Source: Gordonia sp. ABSL11-1 (lineage in GTDB: Bacteria; Actinomycetota; Actinomycetes; Mycobacteriales; Mycobacteriaceae). Taken from it: DNA of 64,000 bases. The notes beneath the pieces are model-generated. The model searched no databases and was not told where the DNA came from. It saw nothing but the letters and a program-made list of their open reading frames with translations. The first letter of the stretch is position 1. The number at the start of each line of letters is the position of its first letter. Of this stretch, positions 59,758-64,000 are shown piece after piece. Where the stretch lies: assembly GCF_030315685.1 (NCBI RefSeq), contig NZ_JASXSI010000013.1:62001-126000 (forward strand), in the 5' to 3' direction. The position numbers and the translations under genes were made by a program.

Positions 59758-60126
59758 GTGACTCAACCTTTCGATCCCAGCTCACTGTTCGGCGGCGGTG
59801 AGGGCGGCGACAACCCGATGGCGGGTCTGCTGGCCCAGGCGCAGCAGATGCAGGAGCAACTGCTCGCCGCGCAGAACGAGATCGCCGAGGCGGAGGTGAC
59901 GGGCTCCGCGGGCAACGGCCTGGTGACGGTGACCGGCAACGGCACCGGCGAGGTCACCGCGGTCACCATCGACCCCAAGGTCGTCGACGCCGACTACGTG
60001 GAGACTTTGCAGGACCTCGTCCTCGGCGCGCTCGCCGACCTGTCCACGAAGCGTGAGGCGCTGGCACAGGAGAAAATGGGCCCGCTCGCCGGTGGTCTCG
60101 GCGGCGGCCTGCCCGGTCTCGGTTAG
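59758..60126 (+). CDS. YbaB/EbfC family nucleoid-associated protein
   Basis: A 122-residue DNA-binding protein. The core [20 protein letters not shown] (coiled helices) and [20 protein letters not shown] (beta sheet) with [15 protein letters not shown] match YbaB/EbfC, which forms tweezer-like homodimers on DNA. It has extra Gly-rich ends. GTG 59758 follows TATACA at 59743-59748 by 9 nt, so it may be leaderless or nearly so. The gene is 9 bp upstream of recR, the near-universal arrangement. Confidence 0.9.
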   Translation: MTQPFDPSSLFGGGEGGDNPMAGLLAQAQQMQEQLLAAQNEIAEAEVTGSAGNGLVTVTGNGTGEVTAVTIDPKVVDADYVETLQDLVLGALADLSTKREALAQEKMGPLAGGLGGGLPGLG

Positions 60127-60135
60127 CCGGCCGAC

Positions 60136-60750
60136 ATGTACGAGGGGCCCATCCAGGATCTGATCGACGAGCTCGCCAAGCAGCCGGGACTCGGCCCGAA
60201 GGGTGCCCAGCGGATCGCCTTTCACCTGCTCGGCGTCGAGAACAGCGAGATCGACCGGCTGATCGCGGCCCTCGGTCGTGTGCGCGACGACGTCACATTC
60301 TGCGCAGAATGCGGCAATGTCTCGGCGAACCGGCTGTGCCGGATCTGTTCGGATGCGCGACGCGACGCCACGAAGATCTGCGTCGTCGAGGAACCCAAGG
60401 ACGTCCACGCCATCGAACGGACCAAGGAGTTCGACGGCCGCTACCACGTCCTCGGCGGGGCCCTCGACCCGCTGTCCGGGATCGGGCCGGACCAACTGCG
60501 CATCCGCGAGCTCCTGCGTCGGCTGGCCAATCAGGAGGACGGCGTCGACGTGACCGAGGTGATCGTCGCGACCGATCCCAACACCGAGGGCGAGGCGACG
60601 GCGACCTATCTGCTGCGCATGCTCAAGGACTTCCCAGGGCTGTCGGTCACCCGACTCGCATCCGGGCTGCCGATGGGTGGCGATCTCGAGTTCGCCGACG
60701 AACTGACACTCGGGCGGGCGCTGTCGGGCAGGCGCGTGCTCGCCGGCTAG
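60136..60750 (+). CDS. recR: Recombination protein RecR
   Basis: A 204-residue RecR that acts with RecF and RecO to load RecA at gaps. Helix-hairpin-helix residues are in [20 protein letters not shown] (about 13-32); the zinc finger uses Cys56, Cys59, Cys68 and Cys71 ([12 protein letters not shown]). The Toprim domain follows ([38 protein letters not shown]). ATG 60136 is 9 bp after ybaB. Length and motifs are fully typical. Confidence 0.95.
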   Translation: MYEGPIQDLIDELAKQPGLGPKGAQRIAFHLLGVENSEIDRLIAALGRVRDDVTFCAECGNVSANRLCRICSDARRDATKICVVEEPKDVHAIERTKEFDGRYHVLGGALDPLSGIGPDQLRIRELLRRLANQEDGVDVTEVIVATDPNTEGEATATYLLRMLKDFPGLSVTRLASGLPMGGDLEFADELTLGRALSGRRVLAG

Positions 60751-60828
60751 GCACGGGACACCGGGTTGCTCCCCAGCCCGACCGCCCTGACGCGCCGGAT
60801 CGGCACGACCCCTGCTACAGATAGACGC

Positions 60829-62445
60829 GTGAACAGTCGGGACACCACCCTGCTCGGTCGGCTCGCCGTGCTGACGACGGTCCTCACCGCCGCAGTCGGC
60901 CTGATGTCGGTGATCCCGGCCTCCGCGGCACCCGCGCCGGCACAGACGCTGTCATGGGGTCCGTGCCCGAAGATCCATGGCGCCGGGCCAGAGGTCCGCT
61001 GCGCCACCGTGCGGGTTCCCCGGGACCATGCGAGGCCGTCCGGCCCGACGATCCAGATCATGATCAGCCGGATTCCCGCCCGCGACCCGGGCCGTCGGCG
61101 CGGGGTGCTCATCGGCAACCCGGGTGGTCCCGGCGGCGACGCGATTAGCATGTTCTCGGCGCTGAAGGTCCCGCGCGAGGTCCGCGACGAATGGGATCTG
61201 ATCGCCGTTCAGCCGCGTGGCCTGCTCTCGTCCACTCCGGCGCGGTGCACGCCCGCCGACGACGCCGACGCCATCAGCGCGATCGTGTCGTTCGGTGGAC
61301 TGAATCGTCAACGCTGTGACAGTGCTGATCCCGGATATGTGCGGACGATCACGACCGAGAACACAGCCCGCGACATCGACGTCGTGCGGCGGGCGCTCGG
61401 TGAGGAGAAGGTCAGTCTGTACGGCATCTCCTACGGCACGTTGCTGATGTCGACGTACGCGACGTTGTATCCGGGACACACCGATCGACTCGTCCTCGAT
61501 TCGGGTGTCGACCCGTCCTGGGTGTGGAACACGGTGCTGGCTGCGCAGACGTCGTCGTACAAACGCCGGACCCACGAAATGATGGCGTGGATCGCTCAGC
61601 GCGACAACATCTATCATCTCGGTCGCACGCCGCTTGCCGTCTATCGTGCCTGGAGCTCGAAGGTCGAGAGGGAGTCGGGTGTGCCCCCGTCGCTGGCTGC
61701 GCCACCCGCGCGCGTCGGCGACGTCCCGCCCGGCCTGCGAGCTGTTGCCGCGCAGTACATCGCCGGGGTCGATCTCACCGCGGACGCCCGGGCCAAGTTC
61801 GAGAACGTCATCGCGACGATGCTCGTGCCCGGTGGACTGCAGGCGAAGTCGTCGTTGCTCGGGGTCACCCGGCTCGCCGCTCCCGACCGCAATCTGTGGC
61901 CATTGGTCGCGCTGCGCACTGCCGGCCGTGCGACGGCGCCGTCGACGCCCAACCCGCAGGTCATCAAGCTCCTGACGACCATGCAGGAGATGCAGAACCT
62001 GATCATGTGCAACGAGAATCAGGTGCCCGCGCAGCCTGCGACGATTCCGGCAGCCTTCTTCGCGAACTACGTCGTCGGCGATGTGTACGACGCTCCCGGG
62101 CTGATCTATCAGTCCGGGATGGCATGTGCGGGTGCGCCGGCGATCACCCGGCCCGTCGCGCTCGCCAATCGCGGACTCGCCGCGCCCCCTTTGCAGATCC
62201 AGAGTCTCGGTGATCCGCAGACGCCGTACCGGGGATCGTTCGCGATGCAGCGTCTGATGCGCAGCCATCTCATCACCGTCGGCGGTGGTGATCACGCGCA
62301 ACTCGGGCGTCGCAATCCGGCGCTGGATCGGGCGATCACGGGCTACCTCCGGACCGGACGGACCTCGATCCGATCGGTTCCGGAGCCGGCGATCTCCGCG
62401 TCCCTGACCAAGGCGCCGCACACCGGGATCGGCGCGTCGGGATGA
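60829..62445 (+). CDS. Secreted alpha/beta hydrolase (TAP-like C-terminal, tripeptidyl peptidase family)
   Basis: A 538-residue exported serine hydrolase. The signal peptide (about residues 1-33) has a hydrophobic core and likely AxA cleavage (ASA-AP). The nucleophile is Ser201 in LYGISYGT. GNPGGPGGDAI (oxyanion region) and AVQPRGLLSSTPARC are typical of the SCO7095/TAP family, which removes N-terminal tripeptides or cleaves esters. The TAP-like C-terminal domain (PPLQIQSLGDPQTPYRGSFA; VGGGDHAQLG) supplies the Asp and His. GTG 60829 follows TACAGA at 60816-60821 by 7 nt. Its stop overlaps the next gene by 4 bp. Confidence 0.82.
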   Translation: MNSRDTTLLGRLAVLTTVLTAAVGLMSVIPASAAPAPAQTLSWGPCPKIHGAGPEVRCATVRVPRDHARPSGPTIQIMISRIPARDPGRRRGVLIGNPGGPGGDAISMFSALKVPREVRDEWDLIAVQPRGLLSSTPARCTPADDADAISAIVSFGGLNRQRCDSADPGYVRTITTENTARDIDVVRRALGEEKVSLYGISYGTLLMSTYATLYPGHTDRLVLDSGVDPSWVWNTVLAAQTSSYKRRTHEMMAWIAQRDNIYHLGRTPLAVYRAWSSKVERESGVPPSLAAPPARVGDVPPGLRAVAAQYIAGVDLTADARAKFENVIATMLVPGGLQAKSSLLGVTRLAAPDRNLWPLVALRTAGRATAPSTPNPQVIKLLTTMQEMQNLIMCNENQVPAQPATIPAAFFANYVVGDVYDAPGLIYQSGMACAGAPAITRPVALANRGLAAPPLQIQSLGDPQTPYRGSFAMQRLMRSHLITVGGGDHAQLGRRNPALDRAITGYLRTGRTSIRSVPEPAISASLTKAPHTGIGASG

Positions 62446-62987
62446 TCGAAGCGGCGCTCGACCGTCATCTCGACGACCTTGCCGCCGAGATGGATTCGGG
62501 CATCGTGGCGATCGACGGGCCGTCGGGTGCGGGCAAGTCGACCGTCGCGGACGCCCTCGTGGAGCGCCTACGACGACGCGGCGTCGGTGTGCAGCTGATC
62601 CGAACCGATGACTTCGCCACCTGGGACAACCCGGTCGCGTGGTGGCCGGAGCTGGAAACCGATGTGCTGCAGGCCTTCATCCGACGGCACGACTACCGCT
62701 ACCGGCCCCGGGTGTGGCACGACGGTGTGCCGACCACGGGTCCGCTCGTCTGGCTCCGGTGGGAACCGCTGCTGATCATCGAGGGCGTGTCGTCGGCGCG
62801 ACGGCGCATCGCGCAACGGCTCACCTGGTCGCTGTGGCTCGACGGCGGGCCGGCACCCGAGCGCCTGGCACGCACCGTCGCCCGCGACGGCGAGGAGTCA
62901 CGGCCGATGCTCCAGCGGTGGCAGCAGTTCGAGCGCGGCTGGTTCGCCGTCGACCGCACCCGGGAACGGTGCCGGGTGTTGGACTGA
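62442..62987 (+). CDS. P-loop NTPase, uridine-kinase-like
   Basis: A 181-residue small P-loop protein. Walker A is GPSGAGKST (about residues 26-34); LIRTDDFATWDNPVAWWPEL (Asp pair) resembles the substrate-binding part of uridine kinase/AAA family proteins from actinobacteria; PLLIIEGVSSAR is the Walker B strand. It is shorter than true uridine kinases, so the substrate is uncertain (nucleoside or small alcohol). ATG 62442 overlaps the preceding stop as ATGA, hence co-translation with the secreted hydrolase, though no functional link is evident. Confidence 0.75.
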   Translation: MIEAALDRHLDDLAAEMDSGIVAIDGPSGAGKSTVADALVERLRRRGVGVQLIRTDDFATWDNPVAWWPELETDVLQAFIRRHDYRYRPRVWHDGVPTTGPLVWLRWEPLLIIEGVSSARRRIAQRLTWSLWLDGGPAPERLARTVARDGEESRPMLQRWQQFERGWFAVDRTRERCRVLD

Positions 62988-63114
62988 CAGACGCACCGAG
63001 GTTGCTGCTCAGCCGTTCTCGGTGGGTGTCTCCGGTGCGCTACGCCCACCGGCCGTGTACAGAATTTTCCGCCGACTGTGCCCTGGATTCCGGCGATCGT
63101 GTCCGGGTGGGGCG

Positions 63115-63279
63115 TCAATCCCTTCGCGAACGGTCGAACCGGAACCGCGGGCACTCTGCGGGTCCGCAGACTGCACAGTCGGAGCCGGACCGGTAGTGGA
63201 GGTGGGCGTCGCGGGGATGTCCGCATCGGCACCGCGAGTCCGGTGTGCGGCCGAGCCATCGTGCGAACACAGTCGTCAT
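63115..63279 (-). CDS. Small zinc-ribbon-like protein
   Basis: A 54-residue protein (starting MTTVFARWLGRTPDS). CRCGHPRDAHLHYRSGSDCA plus VCGPAECPRF contains five cysteines and three histidines in a zinc-ribbon-like spacing that I recall in short actinobacterial proteins. ATG 63279 follows GAGGAG at 11 nt; a longer in-frame start at 63324 adds unlike residues. It is convergent with the kinase-like gene; the 127 bp between hold nothing I recognise. Function unknown. Confidence 0.5.
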   Translation of the reverse strand: MTTVFARWLGRTPDSRCRCGHPRDAHLHYRSGSDCAVCGPAECPRFRFDRSRRD

Positions 63280-63344
63280 CAGCCGGCCCGCTCCTCTCCG
63301 ATCGGCCACACCTGCGTGACCCACCGCAGCCTACCCGTCATCGT

Positions 63345-64000
63345 TCACGGTCGCGGTGGCGTTCGGCAACTCAGGCCCGCGTGCGTTGCGGCCGCGATCA
63401 GCACGTCCTCGAGCATGGTCGGAGTGAGTCGTCCGGTGAACGTATTGTGTTGGCTCACGTGATAACTCCCGAAGATCGACAGGTCCTGGTCGTCGCGTCG
63501 GATCACGGTGTGCGCCCCGTGGCCGAAGCGTGGACGTGGCCGGTCCACCGTCCACCCGAGGTCGGCGAATGCCCGGAGTCCGGCCTGCCAGCCGAAGGCT
63601 CCCAGGACGACCACTGATCGCACGGTCGGCAGCAGCAGTTCGAGTTCGGCGTCGAGCCAGTGGGTGCACCGGTCCCGTTCCTCGACGGTGGGCTTGTTCT
63701 GTGGAGGCGCGCAGTGCACGGGTGCCGTCATCCGGATGCCGAGGAGTTCCATGCCGTCGTCGAGCGATGTCGCGCGCGGTTGGTTGGCCAAGCCGACGTC
63801 GTAGAGTGCGCGGAACAGGACGTCGCCGCTCTGGTCGCCGGTGAACATCCGGCCGGTGCGGTTACCGCCGTGGGCGGCGGGCGCGAGTCCGAGGATCAGC
63901 ACCCGCGCGTCGGTGGGCCCGAACCCCGGAACCGGACGGCCCCAGTAGGTCTGATCCGTGAACGCGGCCCGCTTCTCGCGGGCGACCTGCTCGCGCCATC
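63345..64000 (-). CDS. Family 5 uracil-DNA glycosylase (UdgB-like), truncated by window edge
   Basis: At least 218 residues of a family-5 uracil-DNA glycosylase; the N-terminus lies beyond 64000. TYWGRPVPGFGPTDAR and LILGLAPAAHGGNRTGRMF form the uracil-binding motif A (GLAPAAHG, which in family 5 has Ala where others have Asn or Asp). GSYHVSQHNTFTGRLTPTM near the C-terminus is motif B (H-x-S-x-x-N). The enzyme removes uracil and some hypoxanthine from DNA. The cluster cysteines of the family would be in the missing N-terminal part and an internal HCAPPQNKP. It reads in frame to the last bases of the window. Confidence 0.88.
   Translation of the reverse strand, partial: WREQVAREKRAAFTDQTYWGRPVPGFGPTDARVLILGLAPAAHGGNRTGRMFTGDQSGDVLFRALYDVGLANQPRATSLDDGMELLGIRMTAPVHCAPPQNKPTVEERDRCTHWLDAELELLLPTVRSVVVLGAFGWQAGLRAFADLGWTVDRPRPRFGHGAHTVIRRDDQDLSIFGSYHVSQHNTFTGRLTPTMLEDVLIAAATHAGLSCRTPPRP

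Noticed and set aside
62988..63114. Coding sequence or RNA gene between the kinase-like and zinc-ribbon genes
   Set aside because: No frame with protein-like sequence or start signal, and no convincing structured RNA pattern.

Overview
The window looks like a chromosomal segment of a high-GC Corynebacteriales actinobacterium, most probably Gordonia or a close relative. No rRNA is present, so the genus is an inference. The evidence is GC-rich third positions throughout, mycothiol-dependent genes, frequent leaderless starts (a TANNNT box 6-7 nt before the start codon), and two blocks that I recall as syntenic with Mycobacterium tuberculosis. One is the sigK locus (Rv0449c-Rv0444c order, 12613-18305, minus strand). 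The other is the aspartate aminotransferase / SRP RNA / dnaX / 10-methyl fatty acid / ybaB / recR block (49787-60750). No transposase, integrase, prophage or CRISPR array was seen.

Layout. 1-5.2 kb: TetR regulator, molybdopterin oxidoreductase, DinB-like protein, acyl-CoA synthetase. 5.3-8.6 kb: a GAF-LuxR regulator, a divergent pair of small proteins sharing a Rho_N/SAP-like tail, and a LuxR protein with a built-in ATPase-like domain. 8.7-10.5 kb: mycothiol-dependent formaldehyde oxidation (mscR plus a metallo-beta-lactamase-fold hydrolase). 10.5-12.6 kb: DoxX protein and ATP-dependent ligase LigB. 12.6-18.3 kb: the sigK/rskA operon with FAD oxidase, DUF1365, cyclopropane-type methyltransferase and DUF1295 genes, preceded by a candidate SigK promoter. 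18.4-25.1 kb: small membrane proteins, regulators, a YihY/BrkB membrane protein, a methyltransferase, and dinB with a LexA-like box over its start. 25.3-30.0 kb: an LGFP-type lipoprotein, then a citrate-type transporter with its CitA/CitB-like two-component system. 30.0-37.1 kb: a three-copy 28-bp tandem repeat, phosphoketolase, an NhaA-DsbA fusion, TrpB2, a cluster of REP-like inverted repeats, and a DUF429 protein.

37.1-42.4 kb is the most unusual part. A 33-residue acidic amphipathic peptide gene with a strong ribosome binding site is followed by a strong hairpin. Then come a heterodimeric ABC exporter (one half with a degenerate ATP site) and a GNAT acetyltransferase, and a second GNAT gene diverges from the locus. 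This has the layout of a secreted-peptide export and protection operon; I do not recognise the peptide family.

42.5-49.5 kb: alpha/beta hydrolase, a GlxA/AraC regulator reduced to a pseudogene by an internal deletion and a frameshift, HMG-CoA lyase, a FadD36-like acyl-CoA synthetase, an HtaA-like secreted protein, an NmrA-type reductase and a membrane protein. 49.6-64 kb: tRNA-Ser(GGA) divergent from the SRP RNA, aminotransferase, a GT87 mannosyltransferase, dnaX with a repeat-expanded linker, the bfaB/bfaA (tmsB/tmsA) pair for 10-methyl fatty acids, an SRPBCC protein, an RluA-type pseudouridine synthase that seems to lack a canonical start codon, ybaB, recR, a secreted TAP-like hydrolase, a P-loop kinase-like protein, a tiny zinc-ribbon protein and a family-5 uracil-DNA glycosylase cut by the window edge.
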